From Lunularia cruciata (taxonomy: Eukaryota; Streptophyta; Marchantiopsida; Lunulariales; Lunulariaceae), in contig OX419759.1 in assembly GCA_948567375.1 (NCBI GenBank), positions 55,529,493-55,593,492 of the forward strand: a stretch of 64,000 bases of DNA. The letters run 5' to 3'. Positions 46,641-57,800 of the stretch are shown here, piece by piece (the first letter of the stretch is position 1; each line of letters opens with the position of its first letter). The notes under the pieces were generated by a model. That model did not search any database and was not told where the DNA came from. It saw nothing but the letters and a program-made list of their open reading frames with translations. A program made the translations under genes and the position numbers.

Positions 46641-46775
46641 TGCATCAAGTAACGAGCTTTTGCACACCAAGGAAAAACTGAACTTCAATCGAGCTACCAA
46701 CAATCCACCGAGCTTGGAGATACCACCAACACTCAAAGTTCTTGCACCGGATTTCCCCCTAACTTCACTTCTTTG

Positions 46776-47222
46776 ATGTAATCAGATTGTTTACAACTCT
46801 CGAATCCACTCAACTCAGGTCAGTACACGATTTGTCACTCTATAAACTGCTAACAATTGGGCACTGATTACAGTCAAACCACACCCACTCTAGCTAAGAG
46901 ATTGTAGGTGATGCTCGCCTGCCTTTGTCCACCATAGCCAAGAACTCGAAGGCTAAACATCAAAGAAGTGTGCTCTCTGGAGCTGCACTTTGAAAGCGTA
47001 CCCCTGGACTCGAGCTAGGTCTGAAACCGTAACGGGCACACTCGACGGTGCAAACGGTGCAAAGTGACGGTGGGCTCCACCGTGAAGTCAATACTCTGAA
47101 TATAAAATCTGACCATCGGAAAGTAGTCTTTGAGAAACTATTAAAATAACTCTAACTACTATCACTGCAACTCCCGTGTCCAAGCAATCTGGATGCAACA
47201 TTACAAATAGTGTGACAAATTT
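46776..47222 (-). repeat. Dispersed repeat R, partial copy f
   Basis: Conserved words CACTCTAGCTAAGAGA, CCACCATAGCCAAGAACTCG, GCACTTTGAAAG and GTCCAAGCAATCTGGATGCAA. It lacks terminal repeats. The preceding roughly 110 bp match the sequence before copy a. Confidence 0.75.
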
Positions 47223-48439
47223 CATAGTTTTGTCACTGACTTATTGATTCTATTGTGTCTTCCCGTATTTAGTTCTATCTATTTAGTTATCCATTGAATT
47301 AAATTTTAATGTTTTGATATCAACATGATAACTAGTGGATGATTCAGGATAACAAGATCAAGATCTATGGAATCTTCAATCGGTAATATTTTCATGTCAT
47401 TCAATTATTCTGCTGCATGCCGTTGATAAATTTTCCAAAACTATTGGGTCTCACTTTACTCAAAGTAGTGTTTCAAATGACTTCGAAATAATATTACAAA
47501 TCTAATTCTATTACTAACTCTGTTTATAGAGAGACACAAAGATTTTCACCGGGTTCCACATTATGTTCATTACAAAACTAACTGCGTTACGCAATGTAGA
47601 AGGTCTAGTTTCATAGAGGGACTTGAGATTGGACCTACTGTGCCCACACAGTAATCAACCCGTGATTGGTGGTTTGTTCTATTCACTGAAAATGTGTTTG
47701 CTTTTTCCGCATCTTGATGTTCCTGCATGGTGGTTAACGCGTCAAGAAATAAAAGGGCGAAAAAGTATGTAGTGGAAAGCCCATTTGAGCTTTCTGTACC
47801 CTTGTAGAAGAGGTGCGAAACACCTGGTTTAGGAAAATAAATGGCTATGTGTACTTTGGAATGGTTTTAGCTCAAGATCAATACATAAACCCTTGTTATG
47901 GCCGGAGTTCTTTGAAAGGAAAAAGAAACACGACACATATACGAAAACAGAAGGGAAGGGAAGATCGTAGTAACGCGTAGAAGGTTTTCGAAGCATAAGA
48001 CTTACAATGTAAAATGGTGCTAAGTTCTAATAGTGTTGGAATGCACAATCTACTTCATTGCACCTAAAATGTCAGAGTTAAATAAATCAAATTTGAAGCA
48101 TTATCTAATGTGATTATTCTGTTGCGAAATGTACCAAGTAAATCAGTGCAACATCCATACAAGTATCATTCAATCTAATGTGATTACTCTTTTAGAGATT
48201 TTACCAATCATAAAATCCGAATAGTTCCATATAACTTCAAAACCATAGAAACAGAAAATAACCTTATTACATACCCTGTACTTGAAAATCTTGGCTGCTA
48301 CAGATCCACACAATAGCCAGCAAACAAATGTATGTATACTTGTAAAAGTTGAAGCTAAATCTTTATTTTAGTTCCAATTTCTAGCTACGGTGATACTATC
48401 GTTGACTGCTTGGTGGTTAAGATAAATATTCAGACAAAT
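47223..48439. other. No recognisable gene
   Basis: No family resemblance or repeat boundary was found. The upstream block 45,159-46,549 is likewise empty of recognisable genes. Confidence 0.45.
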
Positions 48440-49183
48440 ATCAAACTGTGTATCTGCAATGTCTTCGTGGTAAGCTGAGCGGACTGTTTTCATCCGCCAT
48501 GTCTTTGGTCCTATGCAGCTTATGCAGCTTAAAGAATTCCACTTCTTATCTCTGTTTTCTTTGTTTATGATGCATTACACACTAGGAAGTTCAAATCGTA
48601 AATTGATGGAGTGGTTGTGGGAGTGGCATGACGGTTGGCGACCGTTGAGTTGCGGGGATCGCGATCGGACTAAATGGCCGGCACCGCGACTAGTGGAAGT
48701 TTAGCTATTATTACATAATAGCTAAATGGAGAATTAAAGTGCCACATGACTATCTATAGAGAGATCCTATCGCTGGCCTCCCTCCAGTAGCAAATGGACC
48801 TCACACGGTAAACACCACTTCTAGAGCAGGCGTAACATCAGTTTATCTTTTGTGAAAGTCACGGAACACCATGGGATCAAGGGATGTTATTTTCGAAATG
48901 TGTCATGAAATCTAATACCTCGTTTCTCGCTTGTGCAGTGTATATCACCATCAGGTTCCAAATGCACATCCGAGGCAAGGTGGACGTTCCAACGGATCAT
49001 TTCCAGGGAAATGAATGAGTTGAATCTGATACGTTGCCACGAATCCCCAGAAGCCAGGTGTGATTGGCCCAGAAGGTTACCGATTGTAGAGTTAAACCAA
49101 GCTCTACCCCGGACGAAAGAAAAAAGAAAAAAAAGTATTGAAGGGTTTCTTGTTTACTAAAAGGTCGTGACTAATTGTCCAAG

Positions 49184-49259
49184 TTTTGTCTCTCCCTTGT
49201 ACGTCTTGATGGGGTGTTCCCATCCTTCGTTTTTTCTACGCGATAGTCTTATTTTCGCC
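49184..49259 (+). mobile_element. 76-bp R2-tail insertion, copy 3
   Basis: TTTTGTCTCTCCCTTGTACG to ATTTTCGCC, flanked by TTGTCCAAG and TTGTCAAAG (one mismatch). The duplicated copies at 56,040-56,075 and 56,840-56,870 run straight from CTAATTGTCCAAGTTT into CAGGTGCAAGGGCTCC, the empty site. Confidence 0.85.
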
Positions 49260-49331
49260 TTGTCAAAGGTCAAGGTGGAATGGCTCCTTTAGCCGAGTAC
49301 GTTTGAAGCTTCTCTCCCTGTTGTTCACACT

Positions 49332-49465
49332 TAGGTGGAGTAGGGCAGATTTCTCACATAGACTCTATTGGGGTTTAGCCTCATTTTACCTTTGTGTCTC
49401 TTCCTTGTCCGGCTTGATAAGGTCTTCCCATCCTCCGTTTTTTCTATGCGGTGGCTTTCTTTCAG
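49332..49465 (+). mobile_element. 134-bp R2-tail insertion, copy 4
   Basis: Between perfect 9-bp duplications GTTCACACT (49,323-49,331 and 49,466-49,474). It contains GGGCAGATTTCTCACATAGA, CTCTATTGGGGTTTAGCC, a TCTCTTCCTTGTCCGGC block and TTCCCATCC, closely matching the 3' end of the element at 14,732-14,870. The empty site is seen at 56,905-56,930 (TGTCCACACTGAAGTCATCG). Confidence 0.9.
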
Positions 49466-50060
49466 GTTCACACTCAAGTTATCGACTGCTGCAGCAACTG
49501 TTGACATCAAACCTCGGTCCCTTAGGCGATTCACATGGCTCTTTCGGCCTCCGGCAGCCCACTAACAGACAAAACACGGCAGCAAAAACTCGGCCGGAGC
49601 TCATGCGCATGTCAGGTCTGCCTGACGTTCAAGCCCTCAGTCGGAGCCCATCCGTCAGGCAACTCTTGCTCCGTCTCGTGGTGCTCCGGCTGAGTCTCTC
49701 GAACGGGAGACTCTCTAGGTTAATGGGTCGGGTGACACAATGGGCAATATAGTTTCCAAACGTCCCATTCTATGACAGGTTCAGTTTTCCCGAGAGCAAA
49801 CATATCAACTTTCCAAGCAAACATTACTAGGGTTCTGATTTTTGACCTTCAAGATTGATCAGGTATGTAATATATCATAACTTTTTCATTTCTGAACGTG
49901 TTGGGCTATTCTATAGCTTGAATTGAAGGTTATGCAATGCTTGTCATGTGTGATTTGAAACTGAACACAATAGATTAATATTGCAGTGACATTGGTGAGA
50001 TGAAATTTCTCTGTCAAACCAAACTTTTCCATGTATATTTTTTGAATTTTGTGCAGCAGA

Positions 50061-51124
50061 ATGGAAAAGATTGTACAGAATGAGAATGTTTCGGGAGCTC
50101 TTCCACCTATGGAACCAATTACATTGGCGAAAGATTTGCAGGCTCCATCCAAGAAGAAGCTTGGTGCAAAAAAGAAAAATTCATCATCAAAGGATGCTCT
50201 TGTGAGAGGTATGATTTTGACTATTTCATATGTAGATTGGAATACTATTCTAAAATAATAGTATGTTGATTATTTATCTATTGTTGTCAATTGTGTTTAC
50301 AGGTGTTTCCATTCTGAAGAAGGCTAAAGTGGAGTGGATTTCCAGTCATGTGAGGCTTTTTTTGGATATGTATGAAGACATTTATTTTAATCATTGTAAC
50401 CAAGGCAATGTAAGTCAGGATCAGTGGAAGGTGTTTGCTAATAGGTTCAGTGAAGCTATTAGTATAACACCACCTTATGAGCCACAGATTCTCAGGAACA
50501 AGCTTGATGGTCTAGTTAAAAAATACAGGGTTGAAAAGAAAACAAACCACAGGCACAGAACCAAGTTCATGGGAGTTCTATGAACAAATGCATAGAATTA
50601 GAGGCGGTTCACCCAAAGAACAAGGCATTCCATGAGCATGTGATGGTGGTATTAACGCTTCAATAACTAATGAGAGAGGGTTTGTAGACTTGACTGATGA
50701 AACTATTGATGGGAGTGAGGAAGAATCTCATATAAATCAAACTGAACAATCATATATGGATGTTTTGATATCTGATGATGAGAAGGAAACACCACAAGTC
50801 TCTACACCTTCTCTAGAGACAATTGGTAACCAGGCCACAATCAGTCCCAGGACAAAAGCTTGTGCTCAACCTGGTGTTGTTGGGCAACGTAACAAAAAGC
50901 GAAGAGTATCAAAAGAAGGTGAAGATGGAATGCAGAAGTGTATGCTTGAATTTACTCAAGTAGTGAAGGAAGCAAATGAGAAGAGATCCTTGCAGGAAGA
51001 TCGTAAATTTGACTTGATGATTGTTCAAGAACAACGCAAGATGGATTTAATGAGCCAAATGCTTGAACTGAAACGTAAGGAGCTTGAAATCTTGAAAAAC
51101 AACCAACGTGGACCGCCATCTTGA
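50061..51124 (+). pseudogene. PIF/Harbinger Myb/SANT-like accessory gene
   Basis: Start ATG at 50,061 lies just after a likely 5'-UTR intron (49,863-50,056, GTATGT…TGCAG). Exon 1 (50,061-50,208) encodes a Lys-rich N-terminus. A 94-bp intron (50,209-50,302) joins it in phase to KKAKVEWISSHVRLFLDMYE, KVFANRFSEAISITPPYEP and ILRNKLDGLVKKYR, a trihelix/Myb-like DNA-binding domain. A frame change at about 50,553 is needed to continue into SSWEFYEQMHRIRGG, then a TGA interrupts. The acidic linker and C-terminal coiled coil (LMSQMLELKRKELEIL) run open to 51,124. In this superfamily the Myb-like protein binds transposon ends and helps bring the transposase into the nucleus. The two defects indicate decay. 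Confidence 0.85.
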
Positions 51125-51144
51125 GTAAGTAAATACCTTCACTC

Positions 51145-52487
51145 TCAAATGACATTTGCTATATTTAGATGAGCATGAGTACTTTTGAACTGCTTGTACA
51201 AAGCTGCTCTTACTAATTCACCTCTTGTTGTACTCCATTTATCTGCTGCAGATCTTGGGAGTGGCAAAATATGTGCTCCATTCATATGCTCGTCCACTAC
51301 ATTGACATCTGTAGGTAATGGTTCTCCTTGTTGAATTACAAAGTTGTGTAGTACTGCACATGCAAGTGTCACTCTTGGAACAACTTCCAGTTGCATTGGA
51401 CAGTCCCTCAATATGCTTCATCTACCTTTCAGTTGACCAAATGCATTCTCCACGCGTACACGTGCTTTGATGTATGGTTGTCAAATACATTCTGCATAGG
51501 TTCTCCTTGATGTGAATGTCGATGCCAACGTTTCAACAACCATTGACGTAATGGATAGGTTGTATCTCCAAGGATCAATGGTGGAATCACTTGTATCGTA
51601 TGGTTTTCTTGTGGCAAAATGAGTGTTGGCTGAGTGAGAGCTGTCCCTGATTCCATTGCCTGATATAAGTTGGACTGTCATAAATGTGCAGCATCGTGAG
51701 TAGATCCAGGCATCATACAACACAAGTCCCAAAACCGAAGATCCGCATCACAAATGCCTTGTAGCAGAACAGAGTAATCTGAGTGTCTATTCCTATAGTG
51801 TTCAGGATAAAATCTCATAGCTGGTTTGGTTCTCAATTTGATATGGGTACCATCTATACAACCAATGATTTGTGGAATTCTACATATCTGTGCAAACTTT
51901 GACATGCTCTTGATACATTCTGCTACTGTAGGCCATTTGATGTATTTAGAGTATATTTTGTCTTTGTTTGCTAGTATCTCAACTATAATCATAGTGCACT
52001 TCACTATAGTCGATTCACCAAGACAATACAGATCACTAAGAGTTCTCAATGGTGAATTGTGTGCAAATCTGTGTAAAACTACTGCTACACATTTTTCTAA
52101 TTCCACTCTTTTTCTAGCATACAGCCATTCCGACATAGTAGGCACATGTGGTTCAATCTCATCAACCAATCTCTTAAAACTCTGATATGACATTCGGTAC
52201 CTGCTTCTCATATGATTGTTCAGAAAGTCTGAATCCATTGACCATACTTGCTTGTGAACAATCTCCCACCATGTGTACTGTCTTGGTATCACCCAGAAGT
52301 CTCTTGGTATTCCTCTTTGAGATAGCAAAAGACAATTAATTGCCATCAAGAACCAACTCCAGAACTCTGGTGTAATATCTTCCTCCTGTTCAAAACATGT
52401 TTCTCCCATCAACAATATGGCTAACTCCAAGAGATTTTCTGTTTTAGACTCCATCAACCAGAAAAACATGAGATCACAAAGATCCAT
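51145..52487 (-). pseudogene. PIF/Harbinger DDE transposase
   Basis: The first frame is open from 52,580, but MDLCDLMFFWL at 52,487 is a likelier start. MSYQSFKRLVDEIEPHV, AVVLHRFAHNSPLRTLSDLY, GESTIVKCTMIIVEIL, IIGCIDGTHIKLRTKPA (first catalytic Asp, near 51,852) and GICDADLRFWDLCCMMPGST (second Asp, near 51,750) are the standard order. An in-frame TGA follows DAAHL (51,676) where the family has Trp. Reading resumes as QSNLYQAMESGTALTQP. A one-base frameshift near 51,480 leads to ARVRVENAFGQLKGR (catalytic Glu, 51,448-51,450) and another TGA in place of Trp, then LACAVLHNFVIQQGEP. All DDE residues persist. The enzyme would cut and paste the element, but this copy is inactivated by two stops and a frameshift. 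Confidence 0.9.
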
Positions 52488-52639
52488 CTTGAGTATATGA
52501 AAGAGGACTGAAAACTGAATCCAATGAGCTCTTTTTTGTTCAAAATGAGTGTGAGAAGCCAAAGATATGAAGATTTGCAAGTCCCAAACCCCTTATTTGT
52601 CATACCCTAATGGGAAAACTGGTTACCTGTTAGCACCAG

Positions 52640-52880
52640 TTAATAATTCCAAAGTGACCTGTCATCGCAGGTATATTTAGATATGTGACATCCGTCCAGG
52701 TTAATTGCCGGACCGCTGCACTCCCATGGATACCTAAAGATACTCTTTCCGTCGGCACTTTGAAGGCTACCGGACGTCAATATTGCCGGACATCGATGAG
52801 CCATGTGAAGTGGCCTTCTGCCTGACGCTGCCGCCAACCTCCCGAACGTTAGGCCCCCTCAGCAGTTTTCATTCACTGGT
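52640..52880. other. GC-rich flank of the duplication, no gene
   Basis: Repeated GGAC/CCGGAC words (GCCGGACCGC, CTACCGGACGTC, TTGCCGGACATC) at 52,700-52,800, then GCCTGACGCTGCCGCCAAC, shared with copies 2 and 3 of the duplication. No coding potential. Confidence 0.55.
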
Positions 52881-52894
52881 ACCAAGTTAAAAAG

Positions 52895-53076
52895 AAATAG
52901 AAAGCCGACCTCATAGAACAGAAGAAGGTTGGGGAAACCCCATAAAATCGTACAAAGGAGAGAAACAAAAAGTCTAGAATGGGGCAAGGCCCCATTCTAG
53001 ACTTTTCTAGATTCAGATTTATCATATCGATAGTGATAGCTAGGTGATCAATAGTATCGATATGAAAAATCTGCCC
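52895..53076 (-). mobile_element. 182-bp R2-tail insertion with hairpin, copy 5
   Basis: Flanked by AAGTTAAAAAG (52,884-52,894) and AAGTTAGAAAAG (53,077-53,088). Copies 2 and 3 of the duplication have the empty site AAGTTAGAAATGAGTC. On the - strand it starts GGGCAGATTTTTCATAT and ends with a variant tail (GTTCTATGAGGTCGGC). It includes a perfect 18-bp hairpin and a second inverted pair (ATTTATCATATCGATA/TATCGATATGAAAAAT). Confidence 0.82.
52968..53006. repeat. Perfect 18-bp hairpin
   Basis: AAAAGTCTAGAATGGGGC, loop AAG, then its exact complement. The core corresponds to the GGGGC-TTA-GCCCC hairpin in the R2-like 3' UTR, here extended outward. Confidence 0.95.
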
Positions 53077-53230
53077 AAGTTAGAAAAGGAGTCTTCGACC
53101 TGTTCAGCTGTGAAGCGTGACCCTTGTAATTTCAGCATATTGTTGGGGACTGTTCATAGCATCTTGACAATTTTGCACAAACTTGCAAAATAGGAAAGTC
53201 TCTGAACTCAGCATCTCCGGCATTCTTTAT

Positions 53231-53237
53231 TATATAA
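53231..53237 (+). promoter_or_regulatory. TATA box conserved between duplicated copies
   Basis: TATATAA in TTTATTATATAAGTG. Copy 2 has the same box at 56,367-56,373, and copy 3 has a degraded form (TTATTAAACAAGTTG, near 57,119). A GC-rich leader-like stretch of about 130 bp follows each. No coding region follows before the AT-rich tract, so any transcript would be non-coding or the gene has been lost. Confidence 0.4.
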
Positions 53238-53380
53238 GTGCTCCCTCTCCCTCCTGTCGAGTGCCTCGTTCCGCGTTTCCTGGACAAATATCACGTCTTG
53301 GATCCAGCAAGGACCCCCGATCGTTCCTGACTCACGGGAGCGGCACGCAGCGCCCGAGATGCCGGTTCCACTTGATTTAG

Positions 53381-54320
53381 AAAATTTAAAACTTATTTAT
53401 TATAATCGAAATGGATTATTATTTATCATTATTTATCAATAAAAAATTCTAGGCTGTTTATTAAAACATGATTTATCATGTAAGTTTTACAATATTATTT
53501 TTACGTTTTTTAAAGAATTTAGTTGGTTCATATTAATATTATATTATTTAATTATATATAAAAACTATAATATGTATTAAATTATAAATAAAATAATTTT
53601 TAATATATTAATTTATTATCATATAAAATTTTGATAAAATTTTAATTAATTATAATATATAAGGTATATTTTTTAGAATTTTTAGATTATTAAATATTTT
53701 AGTTTGAATATCTTTCTCATAAATCAATGATATTGATATTTTATTTAAAAAATATATTTTATTTAAATATATTTTATACTTTAAATTAAAGTATATTTTT
53801 AAATTTTCATTTTAATATTTAAATTTAAATATAAAATTTAATTTTCAATTTAATTGGAATATTGGTTCCAATAGGTCTGTAGTGTGCAATGTCGTGATGC
53901 AATTGTATAATTAGTGAAAAATTACTATAATTCATTTCTTTATCATTAAATAAATTTTATAATTAATTTATTTTCATATAAATACTTATATATAATACAA
54001 CTGACCTTGTATATTATAGTGAAAAGTAGATAAATGAATGCATATTCTTGGTTTAAGATATCCGGAGCAGAAGAAGTACATAGGAAGTGAAAATCTTAAT
54101 AGAACGTTAGATTAGAGATGATATCTATTTTCGATCAATCATTCTCAAACTTTTTTCTTACTAGATTTTATATTTTTTTATCGCGATCAACTTTGGGGTT
54201 GGAATGTAATTCAATTTGGATTGTATTTGTGATATCGGTGACAGAAAATCCAAATTTAATTATTTTTTATATTTATTTATAAAAACATCTAAAACTTGAC
54301 ACTTTGTGTATTATTATAAA
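53381..54320. other. Very AT-rich tract, no gene
   Basis: Long TA, AAT and TTTA strings with no frame of note. The same kind of tract follows the GC-rich block in the other copies (56,520-56,650 and 57,280-57,640), with shared words such as TTTATTATAATCGAA/TTATTTGTAATCGAA. Confidence 0.7.
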
Positions 54321-54366
54321 AAAGAAAAATGGCTAAAACTCATTCAAATGCTTCAAGGAAAAATTG

Positions 54367-54442
54367 AGAAGAAAAAGCCTAACCTCATAGATCACAAGAA
54401 GAACAGGAAGGTCCCATCAAGTTTTACAAAGGAGAGACAAAA
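54367..54442 (-). mobile_element. 76-bp R2-tail insertion, copy 6
   Basis: Between AAGGAAAAATTG (54,355-54,366) and AAGGAAAAGTTG (54,443-54,454). The matching place in copy 2 (57,935-57,965) reads GGCTTCAAGGAGGAGTTGTG without it. On the - strand it begins TTTTTGTCTCTCC and is 76 bp, the same length and 5' point as the insertion at 49,184. Confidence 0.82.
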
Positions 54443-54814
54443 AAGGAAAAGTTGTGGGATCCATTTATGAAAAGGAGACTAAATGAATTGGGTAAAAATT
54501 ATAAAAGATCGGATCTCCACCAGAAAAGTCTGGAGGTTTTTGAGAATTGATGGAGTACATGAAAGGAACACTATGGTTAGAGAGAGTAACTGATAGATCA
54601 TGATTTGAAAACAAAAACGAACAAATTTGATTCGAAATGGTTTATGCTAAATTGAAACAAAGAGGAACACATTCATACCCTAGTGTATAAATTATAGAAT
54701 TCTTAGAAATTTATCATATTTCTTCATTTGTGGATAAATTGTGGTATAGATTTGTGGATAAATTGTGGTAAATTGTGATAAATTGTGAATAGAAATAATG
54801 GTAATATTAAATTC

Positions 54815-57800
54815 ATATCTGAGTTAATCTCAATGTCTTTGTGGTAGACTGAGCGGACTATTTTCATACGCCATGTCTTTGCTCCAATGCAGCTTCGAGA
54901 ATTCGTCTCCTCGTCATTTTTGTTTTGTTTATTATGCATTATACACTAGGAAGTTCAATTCGTAAATTGATGGAGTGGTTGCGGGAGTTGCCTGACCTCT
55001 TACCAAAAGTGAAAAGGAATATCTTTAGAGATAATCATGGTTCAAATTAACAGATTCAGAAAATAATTTCAAATAAGTTCTCAACATTTGCTGGAAATGA
55101 CAAAATCCTCCTCGCGTCATTTCTTTGCACATCCTTAAGGTTTTAAAAGACCATGTGATAATTTATACTAGATCCCCGTGCTTAATAACTTTCGAACTGA
55201 AACCCTCTTTTGTTCCGTTTCTTTCTATCTTGTTCTTCTAGTGCAAGCCAACGCCGGAATGGGTCCACTTTTTACGTCCATGCGAGGATCATGACTCATG
55301 AGACGATCGAGATGCTGGCAATGTGGAAGAAGTAGCGGCTGAGCTGTACCTTAGCGAAGCGCTCATTGACTTGAGGAACCAGGATAGGATTGAGCTTCAG
55401 GCAATGTGACGAAGTGGCCGCTTAGTCGTAACTGTACTGTTTATGTCAATGCGGCGACCATGGACTTGCCGGCCGCAAGGATAGGGTTGAATTTGAGTAT
55501 TTGCTATGAAATGGCAAACCAGGGGGTGCGAGAATCGATGGAGCGTTGACTTGCAGTTACCACGACCGGACTAAAATGGTTGGCATCGCGAGTAGTGGAA
55601 GTTTAGCTACTATTAATAGTCTGGAGAATCAAAGAGCCACGTGATCATCTATAGAGATGCGATTGCTGACCTCCCTCCAGTAGCAAATGGACCTCAACGG
55701 TTAACACCACGTCTAGAGCAGGCGTGACATCAGTTTATCTTTTTTGAAAGTCATGGATCTATGGTGTTCAAAGGGATGATATTTTCGGGATGTGTCATGA
55801 AATCTAACAGCTCGTTTCTCGCTTGTGCATAGTTTATAACCATCAGATTCCAAATGCACATCCGAGGCAAGGTGGACGTTCTAAGGAATCACATTTCCAG
55901 GGAAAGAATGAGTTGAATCTGATCCGTTGCCACGAATATGCAGAAGCCAGGTGCTGAATGGCCTAGAAGGTAAATGAATGTAGAGTCAAACCAAGCTCTA
56001 CCCCGAAAGAATTGAAGGATTTCTTGTTTACTTAAAGGTCGTGACTAATTGTCCAAGTTTCAGGTGCAAGGGCTCCTTTAGCAGACTGACTCCTGAAGCT
56101 TCTCCCTGCCCACCCTGAAGTCATCGATGCCTCGGTCTCTGCCTGACGCTGCCGCCAACGTCACGAACGTCAGCGACCCACGTGATCCTGAATAGTTTTC
56201 ATTTACTGGTACCAAGTTAGAAATGAGTCTCTGGCATGTTCAGCCTGTGCGTGGCCCTCATAATTTTCAGCATTTTATTTTTGACGGGTCCATAGCATTT
56301 TGACAATTTTGTACTAACTTGCACAGTAGGAAAGTCTCTGAACTCAACATCTTCAGCACTCTTTATTATATAAGTGGCTCCTTCTCCCCTGTCGAGGGCC
56401 TCTTTCCGCGTTTTCTGGACAAATATCGCGTCTTGGATCCAGGAAGGACCTCAAATCGGTGTTGACTCACGGGAGCGGCCCGCAGTGCCCCACAAGCATG
56501 AGAGAGATTGTTCCATTGTTAGAAAAATGAAATTAATTTTTTATTTACTAATTTATAGGTTATTTATAGCTAAAAAATACATTTTTGATTAATTATTTTT
56601 GTTACATCATTAAATAAAAATATTTTATAAATAATTATAAAATTAATTATATATCACCATCAGATTCCAAATGCACATCCGAGGCAAGGTGGATGTTCTA
56701 AGGAATCACAGGGAAAGAATAAGTAGAATCTGATCCTTGCCACGAATATCCAGATTGGCCCAGAAGGTAACTGAGTATAGAGTCAAACCAAGCTCTACCC
56801 CGAAAGAATTCAAGGGTTTCTTGTTTACTTAAAGGTCGTGACTAATTGTCCAAGTTTCAGGTGCAAGGGCTCCTTTAGCAGACTGACTCCTGAAGCTTCT
56901 CCCTGTCCACACTGAAGTCATCGATGAGAAACGGTTGACGTCACACCTCGGTCTCTGCCTGACGCTGCCGCCAACGTCACGATCGTTAGCGAGCCACGTG
57001 AACCCACATGATCTTAATAGTTTTCATTTTTTGGTACCAAGTTAGAAATGAGTCTCCGGCCTGTTCAGCTGTGAAGCGTGGCCTCATAATTTTTCAGCAT
57101 TTTCTTGTTGTCAACTCTTTATTAAACAAGTTGCTCCCTCTCCCTCCTGCCGAGTGCCTCGATCAGCGTTTTCTGGACAGATATTGCGTCTTGGATCCGG
57201 GAAGGACCGCAAATGTTTCGTGACTGCCGGGAGCCGCCCGCAGCGCCCCACAAGCCGGAGAGAGGCGGTTCCTTTTGATTTAGAAAAAGTATAAAGTAAT
57301 TTATTTGTAATCGAATAGGATTGTTATTTATTATAAATTAGAATTATTTATTAAAATATTTTATTATATATTTAAATTTAAGAAGTTTATTTTTATTTTT
57401 ATAAAGATTAAAAATATAGATAATAAATAAATAATGGTTATATAACAATTAATTTATATTTTAAAATTTATTTTATATTTATTTAGTTTTAAAAATATTT
57501 TAATTATAGATATATATTTCTCATGAATACAAAATAATGATATATTTTTAACTTAAAAACGTTAAATAAAAAATTGATGTATATACAACATATCATATGG
57601 ATTATACTCTTGTTATCTTTCCATATATATATATATATGGAAAGTTGATAGATGAATGTGTATTTTAGTTCTAGGAATTTTGAGCATGAGTATTACATGG
57701 ATAGTGAGAAGTGTAAGAGTAAGAATGTGATGAAGGCACGATTCGTCACTCTTAATATTTTTCCTTATCATATTTCAAATTTTGTAGCATGAATAACTTT

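Larger units (their letters stand above)
49775..52630. mobile_element. PIF/Harbinger DNA transposon
   Basis: Contains a Myb-like gene on the + strand and a DDE transposase on the - strand, convergently arranged, the hallmark pair of this superfamily. Candidate terminal inverted repeats are ACAGGTTCAGTTTTCCC (49,775-49,791) and the complement of 52,612-52,630 (ACAGGTAACCAGTTTTCCC, a 2-bp indel apart). The expected 3-bp TWA duplication is not clear, so the exact ends are uncertain. It lies in copy 1 of the local duplication and is absent from copies 2 and 3. Confidence 0.85.
48440..54780. repeat. Diverged tandem duplication, copy 1 (interrupted)
   Basis: It is collinear with 54,815-58,250. Anchors in order: CTGAGCGGACT, ACTAGGAAGTTCAA, AGTAGCAAATGGACCTCA, CAAATGCACATCCGAGGCAA, ACCAAGCTCTACCCC, GCCTGACGCTGCCGCCAAC, TCTGGACAAATATC-type box, an AT-rich block, then GTAGATAAATGAATGCATATT. 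Copy 1 is longer because of a PIF/Harbinger element and four R2-tail insertions. The GC-rich part ends abruptly at a very AT-rich tract (53,380-54,300). Confidence 0.8.

Noticed and set aside
49303-49752. 149-residue + strand frame before the PIF element
   Set aside because: It runs through a tail insertion and the GC-rich duplicated block, and is not kept in copies 2 and 3.
49775-52630. Treating the Myb-like gene as a host transcription factor
   Set aside because: Its convergent pairing with a DDE transposase and the shared candidate terminal repeats fit a PIF/Harbinger element much better.
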